Of a DNA stretch of 64,000 nucleotides, positions 32,185 through 42,263 are shown piece by piece. The notes under the pieces are model-generated. The model saw only the letters and a program-made list of their open reading frames with translations. It was not told the DNA's origin and did not search any database. The stretch is taken from positions 58,626-122,625 of the forward strand of contig CABZLO010000001.1 of NCBI GenBank assembly GCA_902526595.1, in the 5' to 3' direction. Within the stretch, counting starts at the first letter, position 1; the number at the start of each line of letters is the position of its first letter. The stretch comes from an uncultured Pelagibacteraceae bacterium (GTDB lineage Bacteria; Pseudomonadota; Alphaproteobacteria; Pelagibacterales; Pelagibacteraceae). The position numbers and the translations under genes were made by a program.

Positions 32185-33053
32185 CTATCTCTGTTTAAAA
32201 TATATTCCAAAGTTTGTTTTATTTTTTTTGAATTAGAACCGTATTTTTGCAATTTTTTGTTAATATTTATAATTAAATTATTACAATATTTAACTGCATT
32301 ATTATAACCAAGTAAACCAATAAGTGTTGCTTTACCTTTTTTTTGATCTTTTCCTGTTTTTTTGCCAGCTAATTTTGAATTTCCCTTATGGTCAATTAGG
32401 TCGTCAGAAATTTGAAATAATAAGCCTATATCAGATCCAATATCTTCAAAAAACCTAATCTCTAAATTTTTTTTTTTTTTTATTATTGCTGGGGCTGCAC
32501 AACAAAAACTAAATAACATCCCTGTTTTTTTAATTTCCATATCAATAATCTTATTCCTTGATACTTTTTTTTTCTCATAATTCAAATCTAGGTATTGACC
32601 ACCCGCTATACCAAGATGACCTGAGCATTCAGATAATTTTTTTATTAAGTTAATTTTAGTTTTTTCAGATAAATCTAAATTTTTGTTTGATAAAATTTCA
32701 AATGCCATTATCAAAAGTGAATTACCAGCTAGCACCGCTGTAGACTCTCCATATTTTATGTGTGTTGATGCTTTTCCCCGCCTAATTTTATCATTATCCA
32801 TACAAGGTAAATCATCATGAATAAGAGAATAAGCATGTATACATTCTACTGCTGCTCCAATCTGTATTAAAGTTTTGTACTTTATTGAAAATAAAGAACC
32901 AAAGTCTATTAGTATTTTTGATCTAATTTTCTTTCCTCCAGGAAATAAACCATATTTCATTGCATTGATAAGATGAGAGCTATTCTGATTATTAATAAAA
33001 TTTTTTAAAAAATAATTTGTATCTTTTGCAATCTTATTAACTTGATTTTTCAT
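32181..33053 (-). CDS. ispA: Farnesyl/geranyl diphosphate synthase
   Basis: 290 residues. First aspartate-rich motif [12 protein letters not shown] with the two-residue insertion of bacterial (type II) FPP synthases, [10 protein letters not shown] upstream of it, and second motif [12 protein letters not shown]. It makes C15 (possibly C20) prenyl diphosphate. The gene carries a 15-base A tract (32467-32481 on the plus strand as T) encoding part of IIKKKKN; the frame is intact across it. It overlaps xseB and dxs. Confidence 0.94.
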   Translation of the reverse strand: MKNQVNKIAKDTNYFLKNFINNQNSSHLINAMKYGLFPGGKKIRSKILIDFGSLFSIKYKTLIQIGAAVECIHAYSLIHDDLPCMDNDKIRRGKASTHIKYGESTAVLAGNSLLIMAFEILSNKNLDLSEKTKINLIKKLSECSGHLGIAGGQYLDLNYEKKKVSRNKIIDMEIKKTGMLFSFCCAAPAIIKKKKNLEIRFFEDIGSDIGLLFQISDDLIDHKGNSKLAGKKTGKDQKKGKATLIGLLGYNNAVKYCNNLIININKKLQKYGSNSKKIKQTLEYILNRDR

Positions 33054-33285
33054 TTTTTTTTACAATTTCCTTGATTTTATTATTTGTGATTTCGCTTATA
33101 GATTTGAGATTTTTTTGAAATTTCTTTTCAATTAGATTATTTAATTTTAATAACTCTTGATAGCTATCGACAGAATTATTTAAATTTTTTTCATTCTCTA
33201 ATGACTCAATTATACTATTTACTTTTTCAGTAAGCTCCTCTAAAGAGCTGTGTTGATAATCAAGTGGTAAATTTTTTTCTTTCAT
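33037..33285 (-). CDS. xseB: Exodeoxyribonuclease VII small subunit
   Basis: 82 residues, mainly helical, with the XseB core SSLEELTEKVNSIIESLENEKNLNNSVDSYQE-type pattern (sequence shortened here). The small subunit binds XseA to form the single-strand DNA exonuclease VII. Length and the position directly upstream of ispA-dxs are typical; xseA is not in this window. Its 3' end overlaps ispA by 17 nt. It is divergent from the tsaC gene with 17 nt between the likely starts. Confidence 0.9.
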   Translation of the reverse strand: MKEKNLPLDYQHSSLEELTEKVNSIIESLENEKNLNNSVDSYQELLKLNNLIEKKFQKNLKSISEITNNKIKEIVKKNEKSS

Positions 33286-33302
33286 ATATTAATAATTATT
33301 AC

Positions 33303-34235
33303 ATGAAATCTAATCAATCAAATATCAAAAAAGCAAAAAAATATTTAGACAGTAACGAATGTATAGCAGTACCAACAGAAACAGTTTATGGATTAGCTGG
33401 GAATGCTTATTCTGATTTCTCTGTAAAAAAAATATTCAAATTAAAGAAAAGACCTTCTAATAACCCTTTAATTGTTCACTACTACAATCTCAAGGCTCTC
33501 GAACACGATTGTATAATTAATGAGGATTTTAAAAAACTGTATAATAAATTTTCACCTGGTCCAATAACGTATGTTTTAAAATTAAAAAAAAATTCAAAAA
33601 TATCAAAATTTGTAACCAATAATAAAAAAACAGTTGCTATTAGATTTCCCAAACATCAACTGCTGCGAAGATTGCTTAAAGTTTTAGGTTACCCGTTAGC
33701 TGCACCAAGCGCAAATATTTCTTCAAAACTGAGCTCGGTACAGCCCTCTGATGTAAAAGAAGAATTTGGAAGAAAATTAAAATACATACTTAAAGGGGGA
33801 AGATGTACAATTGGAGTGGAGTCTACAATTATTAACCTTGCAGATAATCCATCAATATTAAGACTTGGAGGTTTAAGTGTTCTAAAAATTAAAAAAATAA
33901 TAAAAAAACAAATATTAATTAAGAATAAATCTAAGAACAAGATTTCACCAGGTCTGTTTTCTCTTCATTATTCTCCTGGAATACCTTTAAGGATGAATGT
34001 AAAAAAACCAAATAAAGGAGAAGCATTTGTATTAATAAAAAAAAGAAAAATAAATTCCAAAAATTATTTCTTTCTTAGTAAAAATAATAATTTGGTCAAA
34101 GCTGCAAGAAATTTATATCCTCTCATAAGAAAAATCAAAAATAAAGGGTACAAAAAAATTGCTGTTGAAAGAATTCCTAATATTGGGATAGGACAAGCAA
34201 TTAATGATCGACTAGAGAGAGCGTCAAAATATTAA
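33303..34235 (+). CDS. tsaC: L-threonylcarbamoyladenylate synthase (Sua5/YrdC two-domain type)
   Basis: 310 residues from the ATG at 33303; the frame opens at 33264 but that overlaps xseB on the other strand. The N-terminal YrdC domain (about 1-200) has VPTETVYGLAGNA, KRPSNNPLIVH, and VAIRFPKH ... PLAAPSANISS. The C-terminal part with SPGLFSLHYSPGIP marks the Sua5 domain linker. It makes threonylcarbamoyl-AMP for t6A37 of tRNAs. It is followed with no gap by the ABC transporter genes. Confidence 0.93.
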   Translation: MKSNQSNIKKAKKYLDSNECIAVPTETVYGLAGNAYSDFSVKKIFKLKKRPSNNPLIVHYYNLKALEHDCIINEDFKKLYNKFSPGPITYVLKLKKNSKISKFVTNNKKTVAIRFPKHQLLRRLLKVLGYPLAAPSANISSKLSSVQPSDVKEEFGRKLKYILKGGRCTIGVESTIINLADNPSILRLGGLSVLKIKKIIKKQILIKNKSKNKISPGLFSLHYSPGIPLRMNVKKPNKGEAFVLIKKRKINSKNYFFLSKNNNLVKAARNLYPLIRKIKNKGYKKIAVERIPNIGIGQAINDRLERASKY

Positions 34236-34964
34236 ATGACAAATTCAATTGAAGTAATAAATCTCTCTAAAAAATATAAATCAAAGAATGCTGTCAATAA
34301 TATAAATTTTAAAATTGGTGAAAATGAAATTGTAGGCTTATTGGGTCCTAATGGATGTGGAAAAACAACCACTATTGGAATGATATTAGGTTTATTAAAA
34401 CCTACTAAAGGTGAAGTTTTAATTAACGGAAAAAATATCGAGACAAATAAAATTTCTCTTCTACATAGAATGAATTTTATATCGCCCTATATAGAGCTTC
34501 CTAAAAAATTGAAAGTTAAACAAAATTTAATTGTTTATGGAAAATTATATAATGTTGATGATTTAGAAAATCGAATTGATTATCTTTCAGATAAACTAAG
34601 ACTATCTGATCTTTTAGATAAAATAACAGGCGAACTTTCATCAGGACAAAAAAATAGAGTCAGTTTGGCGAAAGCTTTAATAAATGATCCCACAGTACTG
34701 CTACTAGATGAACCAACAGCCTCATTGGATCCTGAAACAGGAGATTTTGTAAGAACATTTTTAGAAAATTATAAAAAAGAAAAAAAAATTTCAGTCTTAC
34801 TTGCTTCACATAATATGGATGAAGTTAAAAGATTGTGTGGTTCCATTTTAATGATGAAAGATGGAATTATCGTAGATAGAGGATCACCTAATGATTTAAT
34901 ATTGAAACATGGTAGAAAAAATTTAGAAGAGGTGTTTTTAGAAATAGCGAGAAATAAAAAATGA
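34236..34964 (+). CDS. ABC transporter ATP-binding protein (ABC-2 exporter type)
   Basis: 242 residues with a complete set of motifs: Walker A GPNGCGKTTT near 36-45, signature LSSGQKNRVSLAKAL near 136, Walker B VLLLDEPTASLD near 158, and the switch His in ASHNMDEVK. The DrrA/CcmA-like layout indicates an exporter. Its stop overlaps the start of the permease gene by 4 nt, so the two form one transporter. Cargo unknown; polysaccharide, lipid or drug export are possible. Confidence 0.92.
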   Translation: MTNSIEVINLSKKYKSKNAVNNINFKIGENEIVGLLGPNGCGKTTTIGMILGLLKPTKGEVLINGKNIETNKISLLHRMNFISPYIELPKKLKVKQNLIVYGKLYNVDDLENRIDYLSDKLRLSDLLDKITGELSSGQKNRVSLAKALINDPTVLLLDEPTASLDPETGDFVRTFLENYKKEKKISVLLASHNMDEVKRLCGSILMMKDGIIVDRGSPNDLILKHGRKNLEEVFLEIARNKK

Positions 34965-35752
34965 ATTTAACAAGAATTTATGGTCTTTTTTTAAGACATT
35001 TTTACTTAATTACAAGATCATTTCCAAGAATACTTGACTTAATATATTGGCCCTCAATTCAAATAACTTTATGGGGATTTATTTCAAATTTTTTTGCAGA
35101 GCACAGTAGTTACTATAGTGGTGCTGTAGGTGTAATTCTATCATGTGCAATTCTCTACGATTTTTTATTTAGAACAAGTATTGGTTTCAACATGTTATTT
35201 TTAGAGGAAATATGGAGTAGAAATTTCACTAACCTTTTCATTGCTCCTATGAAAATTAGTGAAATTATTATTTCTTTAGTCGTTACTGCTTTAATAAGAG
35301 CTTTGATAGGACTGGTCCCAGCTATACTGCTCACCTCTCCTTTATTTGGAATTTCTTTATTGGAATTAGGAATGCCTTTAGCATTTCTTTTTTTAAGTTT
35401 ATATATTTTTGGAATTACTCTTGGCTTATTTGTCTCTGCTGGATTACTTAGATTTGGACCCTCATTTGAAAACATAGCATGGTCTACAATGTTTTTGCTA
35501 GCACCGTTTGGTTGCATTTATTATCCTGTTGAGATTTTACCAGGAATCTTTCAATCTATTGCTTATGCTCTACCACTCGTTTACATATTCGAAGAGACAA
35601 GAAATATTTTAGTAAACGGTCAGGTAAATTATGAAAATATCTTTAATGCGCTTTATCTTAATATTTTTTATATTATTCTTGCAATAACAATTTTTTATTA
35701 CTCGTTTGATAAAGCTCGTGACAAAGGAACTTTGATAAATATAGGAGAATAA
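34961..35752 (+). CDS. ABC-2 type transporter permease
   Basis: 263 residues with about six membrane segments and a short amphipathic N-terminus, the ABC-2 permease design. The segment APFGCIYYPVEILPGIFQSIAYALPLVYIFE (shortened here) contains the family-typical PVxxLP...ALPL pattern. It pairs with the overlapping ATPase gene. Together they resemble NodI/NodJ- or DrrAB-like exporters, but substrate specificity cannot be assigned. The stop is 1 nt from the 3' end of the convergent tRNA-Arg gene. Confidence 0.9.
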   Translation: MNLTRIYGLFLRHFYLITRSFPRILDLIYWPSIQITLWGFISNFFAEHSSYYSGAVGVILSCAILYDFLFRTSIGFNMLFLEEIWSRNFTNLFIAPMKISEIIISLVVTALIRALIGLVPAILLTSPLFGISLLELGMPLAFLFLSLYIFGITLGLFVSAGLLRFGPSFENIAWSTMFLLAPFGCIYYPVEILPGIFQSIAYALPLVYIFEETRNILVNGQVNYENIFNALYLNIFYIILAITIFYYSFDKARDKGTLINIGE

Positions 35753-35753
35753 G

Positions 35754-35830
35754 TGGTGCGCCTGCTAGGAGTCGAACCCAGAACCTCCTGATCCGAAGTC
35801 AGGCGCTCTATCCAGTTGAGCTACAAGCGC
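35754..35830 (-). tRNA. tRNA-Arg(TCG)
   Basis: A 77-nt cloverleaf on the minus strand with encoded CCA. Acceptor GCGCTTG pairs with CAGGCGC; the anticodon stem-loop is CCTGA-CTTCGGA-TCAGG, giving anticodon TCG (reads CGA and, by wobble, possibly other CGN codons). The T-arm is CTGGG-TTCGACT-CCTAG, with a G-T pair. It lies between an ABC permease gene (1 nt away) and the rluD gene. Confidence 0.96.
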
Positions 35831-35853
35831 ATATAGTATTAATATTATATTTT

Positions 35854-36834
35854 ATGGAAAAAAACATTACTTTTATTGTTAAACAGGCGGAAAATAATTC
35901 AAGAGTTGATATTTTGATCAACCAAAGAGAAAAGTTAATTAGTAGAACTAGAATCAAAAATTTAATATTAAAAGACAAGCTCAAATTAAATAATATCATC
36001 ATAAATAATCCCTCTAAAAAAGTTAATACAGGAGATCAAATTGTTCTAGAAATTCCTAAACCAAAGTCAGAATCATTAAAACCATTCGATTATAAATTAA
36101 AAATTATACATGAGGACGAAGACTTAATGGTGATCAATAAGCCAGCTGGTATAATTATGCACCCTGGAGCAGGTAACTATGATCAAACAATTGTTAATGC
36201 TTTAATGCATTATGATAAAAATTCCTTATCTAATATCGGTGACAAATTAAGGCCAGGAATTGTTCATAGAATTGACAAAAATACTTCAGGATTAGTAGTA
36301 ATTGCTAAAAACAATCAAACCCATGAAAATTTATCAAAACAATTTAGCGAACATACTATTTTAAGGGAGTACCAACTATTAATATGGGGAAAATTAAGAC
36401 CATCAAAAGGACAAATAGTTACTTTCCTAACACGTAGTTCAAGAAACAGACAGCTAATGGAGGTTAGTCGCTCCAAGGGAAAGAAAGCAATTACTAATTA
36501 CAAAACTCTAGAAATTTTTGAAAATGAAAAGACACCCACATTAAGTTTAGTAGAGTGTAAACTAGAAACAGGTCGTACGCATCAAATTAGAGTCCATATG
36601 AATTATAAGGGAAACAGTATAGTTGGTGATGATAAATATAAAAAAAAATATAAAAAAATAAAAAATATAGATTTAAAAATTCAAAATTTGATATCTGAAT
36701 TACCTAGGCAATTTTTACATGCTAAAACTCTTGGTTTCATACATCCAAAAAGTAATAAAAAAATCCATTTTTCCTCAAATTTGCCACATGAGCTAAATAT
36801 TATTTTAGAAATGCTTAGAAACACTTATAAATAA
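35854..36834 (+). CDS. rluD: 23S rRNA pseudouridine synthase (RluD family)
   Basis: 326 residues: an N-terminal S4 RNA-binding domain (about 17-65) and the pseudouridine synthase domain with catalytic Asp141 in HRIDKNTSGLVV, preceded by NKPAGIIMHPGAG. RluD makes pseudouridines 1911/1915/1917 in helix 69 of 23S rRNA; RluC is an alternative but the motifs and S4 domain fit RluD better. It lies upstream of rpoH, 41 nt away, the common alphaproteobacterial order. Confidence 0.93.
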   Translation: MEKNITFIVKQAENNSRVDILINQREKLISRTRIKNLILKDKLKLNNIIINNPSKKVNTGDQIVLEIPKPKSESLKPFDYKLKIIHEDEDLMVINKPAGIIMHPGAGNYDQTIVNALMHYDKNSLSNIGDKLRPGIVHRIDKNTSGLVVIAKNNQTHENLSKQFSEHTILREYQLLIWGKLRPSKGQIVTFLTRSSRNRQLMEVSRSKGKKAITNYKTLEIFENEKTPTLSLVECKLETGRTHQIRVHMNYKGNSIVGDDKYKKKYKKIKNIDLKIQNLISELPRQFLHAKTLGFIHPKSNKKIHFSSNLPHELNIILEMLRNTYK

Positions 36835-36875
36835 AACATTGAAAATTATTTTAAATTAACTAAATAAATTACGCT

Positions 36876-37769
36876 ATGAATACTACAGTTGGTAATAATT
36901 TGCCCTCTCTATCTAATGAAGGGGGATTATCGGCATACTTGGATCAAATTAAAAAATTTCCAATGCTTGCTGCTGAAGAAGAATATATGCTAGCCAAAAA
37001 TTGGAAGACTACAGGCAACATTAAGTCTGCAGAAAAATTAGTTACAAGTCATCTTAGATTAGTTGCTAAAATTGCAATGGGATATAAAGGCTATGGTTTG
37101 CCAGTAAATGAAATGATTTCTGAAGGTAATGTAGGTTTGATGCAAGCTGTTAAAAAATTTGAACCTGAAAAGGGTTTTAGGTTAGCGACATATGCTATGT
37201 GGTGGATCAAAGCTTCAATACAAGAGTATATTTTAAGATCTTGGAGCCTAGTAAAAATTGGAACTACAACTGCCCAAAAAAAATTATTTTTCAATCTAAA
37301 AAAAATTAAAAACCAAATTGCTCCTCAAACAGAGGGTGATTTAAGAGATGAACACGTAGATCATATTGCTAACAAGCTCGATGTAAGTAAAGAAGAAGTT
37401 ATTTCAATGAATAGAAGATTATCAGGTAAAGAGTTTTCTCTAAATGCTCAAGTTGGTGAAGATGGAGATGAGTGGCAAGACTGGCTAGTTGATAAAGAGT
37501 TAGACCATGACCTAAAGTTTGCTCAACATGAAGAAATGGAGCAAAGAAAAGATCTATTAAAAGACTCTATTAAAGTCCTTAATGATAGAGAAAAGGAAAT
37601 TTTATACTCTAGAAGATTGAACGATAATCCTACAACATTAGAAGATTTAAGTCAGAAATATAAAATTAGCCGGGAGAGAGTGAGACAAATTGAAAATAAA
37701 GCTTTTGAAAAACTTCAAAAGCATATGCTTCTTTTAGCAAAATCTAAAAATTTATTGCCAGCTAATTAA
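36876..37769 (+). CDS. rpoH: RNA polymerase heat-shock sigma factor (sigma-32)
   Basis: 297 residues with sigma regions 1.2, 2 ([48 protein letters not shown]) and 4 ([16 protein letters not shown]). The RpoH box is visible as Q134-KKLFFNLK, which separates it from housekeeping sigma factors. In alphaproteobacteria sigma-32 controls ftsH, chaperones and proteases; a matching promoter-like sequence lies upstream of ftsH in this window. Its stop overlaps the stop of the convergent purA by 4 nt. Confidence 0.96.
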   Translation: MNTTVGNNLPSLSNEGGLSAYLDQIKKFPMLAAEEEYMLAKNWKTTGNIKSAEKLVTSHLRLVAKIAMGYKGYGLPVNEMISEGNVGLMQAVKKFEPEKGFRLATYAMWWIKASIQEYILRSWSLVKIGTTTAQKKLFFNLKKIKNQIAPQTEGDLRDEHVDHIANKLDVSKEEVISMNRRLSGKEFSLNAQVGEDGDEWQDWLVDKELDHDLKFAQHEEMEQRKDLLKDSIKVLNDREKEILYSRRLNDNPTTLEDLSQKYKISRERVRQIENKAFEKLQKHMLLLAKSKNLLPAN

Positions 37770-39058
37770 ATATCAAAAGGATTTTCAATTAATATTGTAT
37801 CTTCTCTCTCTGGACTAGTAGATATACTTGAAATTTTTGCACCTATAAAATCCTGAATTGCAAAAATATATTTTTTTGCATTTTCAGGTAAAGCATTCAT
37901 ATTTTTTATTCCACTTGTGGATGATTTCCATCCTGGGAAAGTTTTAAATATCGGTTTTATTTTTAATTGGTCCTCAACAGCTGCTGGTAAATAATCAATT
38001 TTTTTTCCATCTAGCTCATAGTGTATACACATTTTAATTTCATCTAATTCATCCAACACGTCTAATTTAGTAAGTGCAATTCCATCAATTCCAGAAATTT
38101 TAATTGTTTGTCTTACAAGAACTCCATCGAACCAACCACATCTTCTTTTTCTGCTAGTAACAGTTCCAAATTCCTTTCCTCTAGTTCCCAATAATTCTCC
38201 AATATCATCTTTTAACTCAGTTGGAAAAGGTCCTTCTCCTACACGAGTAGTATATGCTTTAGTAATTCCTAGCACATAATTAATTGAATTTGGTCCGCAA
38301 CCAGTTCCTGTTGAAGCACTTGAGGCTACAGTATTAGATGAAGTGACATAGGGATAAGTTCCATGATCTACATCTAATAAAATTCCTTGTGCCCCTTCAA
38401 ATAAAATTTTCTTTTTTTGTTTTTTAAATTGATCAATTTTAAGCCATACAGGTTGAGAAAATTGAAGTATTTTTGGAGCAATTTTTAATAATTTTTCTTT
38501 TAGTTGTTTTTTTTCAAAAATTTTTTTTCCTAAACCTTTTCTGATAGCATTGTGGTGTATCAAAACTGATTCTAGCCTATGATCTAAATTTTTTTCAGAT
38601 CTTAAATCCATTACTCTTATAGATCTTCTACCAACTTTGTCCTCATAAGCTGGTCCAATTCCTCGTCTTGTAGTACCAATTTTTCCTTTTCCAGCTGCAT
38701 CTTCTCTTATTTCATCCATTTCTTTATGAAATGGTAAAATTAAATTTGCGGACTCTGAAATAATTAAATTATCAACGCTAACATCTACTCCTTTTAATTT
38801 TATTTCCTCTACCTCATCTAGTAGTGCCCAAGGATCAACTACTACTCCATTACCAATGATTGAAACCTTATTTTTTCTTACTATTCCTGAAGGTAATAAT
38901 CTTAATTTATAAGTAACACCATCAATGACAAGTGTATGCCCTGCATTGTGTCCTCCTTGAAATCTTATAACAACGTCGGCCTGCTCAGATAGCCAGTCAA
39001 CTATCTTCCCCTTTCCTTCATCTCCCCATTGTGATCCAACAACTACAATATTTTTCAT
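37766..39058 (-). CDS. purA: Adenylosuccinate synthetase
   Basis: 430 residues, full length. [16 protein letters not shown] with the GTP-binding and catalytic Asp at the N-terminus, [15 protein letters not shown], the [15 protein letters not shown] loop and the C-terminal TSPEREDTI. It makes adenylosuccinate from IMP, Asp and GTP for AMP synthesis. Its ATG follows closely on thiD, so it ends the long tol-ftsH-glmM-thiD-purA block. Confidence 0.98.
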   Translation of the reverse strand: MKNIVVVGSQWGDEGKGKIVDWLSEQADVVIRFQGGHNAGHTLVIDGVTYKLRLLPSGIVRKNKVSIIGNGVVVDPWALLDEVEEIKLKGVDVSVDNLIISESANLILPFHKEMDEIREDAAGKGKIGTTRRGIGPAYEDKVGRRSIRVMDLRSEKNLDHRLESVLIHHNAIRKGLGKKIFEKKQLKEKLLKIAPKILQFSQPVWLKIDQFKKQKKKILFEGAQGILLDVDHGTYPYVTSSNTVASSASTGTGCGPNSINYVLGITKAYTTRVGEGPFPTELKDDIGELLGTRGKEFGTVTSRKRRCGWFDGVLVRQTIKISGIDGIALTKLDVLDELDEIKMCIHYELDGKKIDYLPAAVEDQLKIKPIFKTFPGWKSSTSGIKNMNALPENAKKYIFAIQDFIGAKISSISTSPEREDTILIENPFDI

Positions 39059-39870
39059 TATTTAAATTTTTTATTTATACTCATAGAATTAAGATGATTT
39101 ACAGGACCATGACCCTTGCCATAATTAGGATTAGATTTAATAGCTAAATTTACATACTTAATTCCAAGCTCACAAGATTTCTTTACTGGTTTTCCACATG
39201 ATAAAAATGTTGCCAAAGCGCTGGATAATGTACAACCAGTTCCATGCGTATTTTTTGTTTTAACTCTTTTGCTATTAAAAATTTTGATATCTTTATTGTT
39301 TACATAAATATCATGCACAAATTCTCCCTTTAAATGACCGCCCTTAATAAGAACATTTTTTGCCCCGAGCTCAATTAATTTTTGTGCAACAATAATCATG
39401 TCCTCTTTTGTTTTTATTTTGGTGCTAGTTAAAATTTCTGCCTCAGGAATATTTGGAGTTATAATTAGTACTTTCTTTATCAAGTTAGATTTAAGTAAAT
39501 TTATTGCCTTATTATCAATTAATTTTGCTCCTCCTTTTGCAACCATGACTGGGTCTAAAACAATATTTGCAACTTTAATTTTATCTAACGACTTAATTAC
39601 TGACCTGATTACCTTTACTGAATGCAACATTCCAATCTTTACAGCATCTGGCTTAATATCATTTGAGGAAAATGTGACTTGGTTATAGATTTCCTTTGGA
39701 TTAATTGGAGTAATTGATTTGACACCAGTGGTATTTTGAACTGTTACTGCTGTAATTGCAGTCGTTGCATAAGAACCTAATGCAGTGACTGTTTTTATAT
39801 CTGCTTGTATTCCTGCACCTCCAGAAGAGTCGGATCCAGCAATAATTAGTACTTTTGATTTTATCTTCAA
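39058..39870 (-). CDS. thiD: Hydroxymethylpyrimidine/phosphomethylpyrimidine kinase
   Basis: 270 residues of the ribokinase fold: N-terminal [18 protein letters not shown] binds [14 protein letters not shown] mid-protein, and the C-terminal [18 protein letters not shown] contains the anion hole and catalytic Cys/Asp region. It phosphorylates HMP and HMP-P in thiamine synthesis. thiE is at 58798. It begins 1 nt after glmM and shares a base with the purA start region. No TPP riboswitch is possible in these tight junctions. Confidence 0.95.
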   Translation of the reverse strand: MKIKSKVLIIAGSDSSGGAGIQADIKTVTALGSYATTAITAVTVQNTTGVKSITPINPKEIYNQVTFSSNDIKPDAVKIGMLHSVKVIRSVIKSLDKIKVANIVLDPVMVAKGGAKLIDNKAINLLKSNLIKKVLIITPNIPEAEILTSTKIKTKEDMIIVAQKLIELGAKNVLIKGGHLKGEFVHDIYVNNKDIKIFNSKRVKTKNTHGTGCTLSSALATFLSCGKPVKKSCELGIKYVNLAIKSNPNYGKGHGPVNHLNSMSINKKFK

Positions 39871-39871
39871 T

Positions 39872-41203
39872 TTATTTAATTTTTCTTGTAACTATTTTTA
39901 TACACCTTGCTAAGAGATCTAAATTTTCACTTTCACCCATCACTCTTATTTTTGACTCTGTTCCTGACTTCCTAACTAAAATTCTACCGTGTCCTTTGAT
40001 TAATTTTTCTGCAATTTTAATTGATTTTTTTATATCTGATTTGTTTATTATATTCTTATCTTTTACATCTACATTTTTTAATATTTGTGGAATTTTTTTA
40101 AATTTCGAAAAAAATACACTGGCTTTTTTTCCTTTTCTCAGCGCAAATAATGCCTCTAAAGCAACTAACAAACCATCTCCTGTAGTTGCAAATTTTCCCA
40201 GAATAATATGCCCTGACTGCTCACCACCTAAATTGAATTTATGTTTTTGCATTTTTTCTTTCACATACCTGTCACCAACATTTGCCCTAATAAAATTAAT
40301 ATTAAGGGTTTTAAAGTATTGCTCTAAACCATAGTTGGACATTAAAGTACCAACTACACCCCCTTTTAACATTTTTTTATTTTTCCATCTTGATGCTAAG
40401 GCTGCAACAATTTGATCACCATCAATTATATTACTATTTTCATCACACATAATTACTCGATCAGCGTCACCATCTAATGAAATACCAATATGAGCTTTAT
40501 ATTTTTTTACTGCTCTTTTAATATTGTTTGGATAGACTGATCCACAATGCTTATTAATATTCATTCCATTTGGTTTCACCCCAATAGCTTTTACTTTCGC
40601 TCCTAATGATTTTAATAATTCAGGACCAGCTTTATAACCTGCTCCATTTGCGCAGTCTATAACAATCCTAAGTCCTCTTAAATTAAACTTCTCAGAAAAG
40701 TTTTTTTTTAAAATTTTAATATAATCTCTAGTTCCTGTTTCTAATCTTTTTACTCTCCCTAATTTTCCAGGTTCAGATAAATTTTTTTTAATATTTTGAT
40801 CTATTAAATTTTCAATTTTCTTTTCAATTTTGTCAGATAATTTCATTCCATCCGGGCCAAATAATTTTAATCCGTTGTCATAATGTGGATTGTGCGACGC
40901 AGTTATCATAATCCCCATATTAGCTTTCATTGTTTTAGTAAGCATTGCTAAACCATTTGTTGGCAGAGGTCCCAAGGTGTATACGTGCATACCAGCTGAG
41001 GTTAATCCTGATACCAAAGCTGGTTCAAGCATATAACCTGATAGTCTTGTATCCTTAGCAATTACAGCAACTTGTTTGTTTTTTTTTTGTGATCTAAAAA
41101 AGGTTCCTGATGCTAGACCAAACTTAAAAAACATATCTCCATTTATATTTTTACTGTTTATTGCACCTCTGATTCCATCAGTTCCAAAGTATTTTTTTGG
41201 CAT
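39872..41203 (-). CDS. glmM: Phosphoglucosamine mutase
   Basis: 443 residues. The phosphoserine is S103 in TASHNPHYDNGLKLFGPDG; the metal loop reads DGDADR near 245; the sugar-binding GEQSGHI loop lies near 327; and the phosphate loop RKSGTESKIRVM is near the C-terminus. It converts glucosamine-6-phosphate to glucosamine-1-phosphate for peptidoglycan and LPS. Shares a base with the folP stop, in the conserved ftsH-folP-glmM order. Confidence 0.97.
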   Translation of the reverse strand: MPKKYFGTDGIRGAINSKNINGDMFFKFGLASGTFFRSQKKNKQVAVIAKDTRLSGYMLEPALVSGLTSAGMHVYTLGPLPTNGLAMLTKTMKANMGIMITASHNPHYDNGLKLFGPDGMKLSDKIEKKIENLIDQNIKKNLSEPGKLGRVKRLETGTRDYIKILKKNFSEKFNLRGLRIVIDCANGAGYKAGPELLKSLGAKVKAIGVKPNGMNINKHCGSVYPNNIKRAVKKYKAHIGISLDGDADRVIMCDENSNIIDGDQIVAALASRWKNKKMLKGGVVGTLMSNYGLEQYFKTLNINFIRANVGDRYVKEKMQKHKFNLGGEQSGHIILGKFATTGDGLLVALEALFALRKGKKASVFFSKFKKIPQILKNVDVKDKNIINKSDIKKSIKIAEKLIKGHGRILVRKSGTESKIRVMGESENLDLLARCIKIVTRKIK

Positions 41204-42255
41204 TAATTTTTAGTTATCTCTTTATAAACTTTTATACCCTGCATAATTTCATTAACATCGTGAACTCTTAAAATTTGAACACCTTGTGTCATCATATAAA
41301 TTGTGGAAGCCACTGTGCCTCCAATCCTTAGTTTACTGTCATTTTTTTTAGATATATCTTTAATAAACCTTTTTCTTGAGTTTCCCACAAGTATAGGAAA
41401 ACCAAGTGAATGAAAAATAGAAATGTTCTTTATTAAATTCATATTATGTTTCAAATTTTTTCCAAAACCTATTCCAGGGTCAATGATTATTTTATTATGA
41501 TTTATTCCAATTGATCTTAAAAATTTTAATTTTTTCTCAAAAAAATCATAGATATCTAACAATTCATTTTTGTAAAAAGGATTATTTTGCATATTCTCAG
41601 GACGGCCTTGGGAGTGTTGCAATACAAATGGAGTATTATTATGCTTTAATACATTTGTAGTTTCTGGGTCATATTCTAAACCTGATACATCGTTAATTAA
41701 CTTTACTCCAAGTTGAATTCCTTTTTTCATTATATTTGATTTTCTTGTATCTAGGGATATTGGTATTTTTTTGCTTAATAGTTTTAAAATTTTATTTATT
41801 CTACTCCATTCTAACTTTTCATTTATAGGTTTAGATCCTGGTCTAGTAGACTCTCCTCCAATATCAATTAAGTTTGCACCTGAATTAAATAAATATATAG
41901 CATGTTGAATAGCTTTAACTTTCTTGTTAAATTTTCCTCCATCTGAAAAACTGTCTGGTGTCAAATTTAACACTCCTAACAAATTAGGAATTGCGTTGAA
42001 TTTTAAATTACAAAAACTTTTTTTTCTCGAAGTAATTTTCTTTAAATCAGAATTAATTTTTTTTTTTAATGAATGTGATAATTTATTAATTTGATTAATA
42101 GATACTATCTTTTTAGATTTTCTTGTAATTATTTCAATTTGATTAAAAGAGATTTCTTTTATACCATGAAGTGGTAGTGATTTATTTTTCTCGACAAGAA
42201 TTTTAGACTTTGCACCATAATAGAAATTACACACTCTAGTGTAATATCTTGTCAT
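41203..42255 (-). CDS. folP: Dihydropteroate synthase with N-terminal extension
   Basis: 350 residues, some 70-80 longer than classical DHPS. The catalytic barrel starts near residue 90 with GVLNLTPDSFSDGG (94-107) and continues with GGESTRPGS, LINDVSGL, DPGIGFGK, VGNSRKRF and RVHDV. Residues 1-90 form an N-terminal region of the type found in many alphaproteobacterial FolP proteins, of unknown role. It joins pABA to the pterin precursor in folate synthesis. Upstream ftsH ends 8 nt away. Confidence 0.93.
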   Translation of the reverse strand: MTRYYTRVCNFYYGAKSKILVEKNKSLPLHGIKEISFNQIEIITRKSKKIVSINQINKLSHSLKKKINSDLKKITSRKKSFCNLKFNAIPNLLGVLNLTPDSFSDGGKFNKKVKAIQHAIYLFNSGANLIDIGGESTRPGSKPINEKLEWSRINKILKLLSKKIPISLDTRKSNIMKKGIQLGVKLINDVSGLEYDPETTNVLKHNNTPFVLQHSQGRPENMQNNPFYKNELLDIYDFFEKKLKFLRSIGINHNKIIIDPGIGFGKNLKHNMNLIKNISIFHSLGFPILVGNSRKRFIKDISKKNDSKLRIGGTVASTIYMMTQGVQILRVHDVNEIMQGIKVYKEITKN

Positions 42256-42263
42256 CTATGAGT

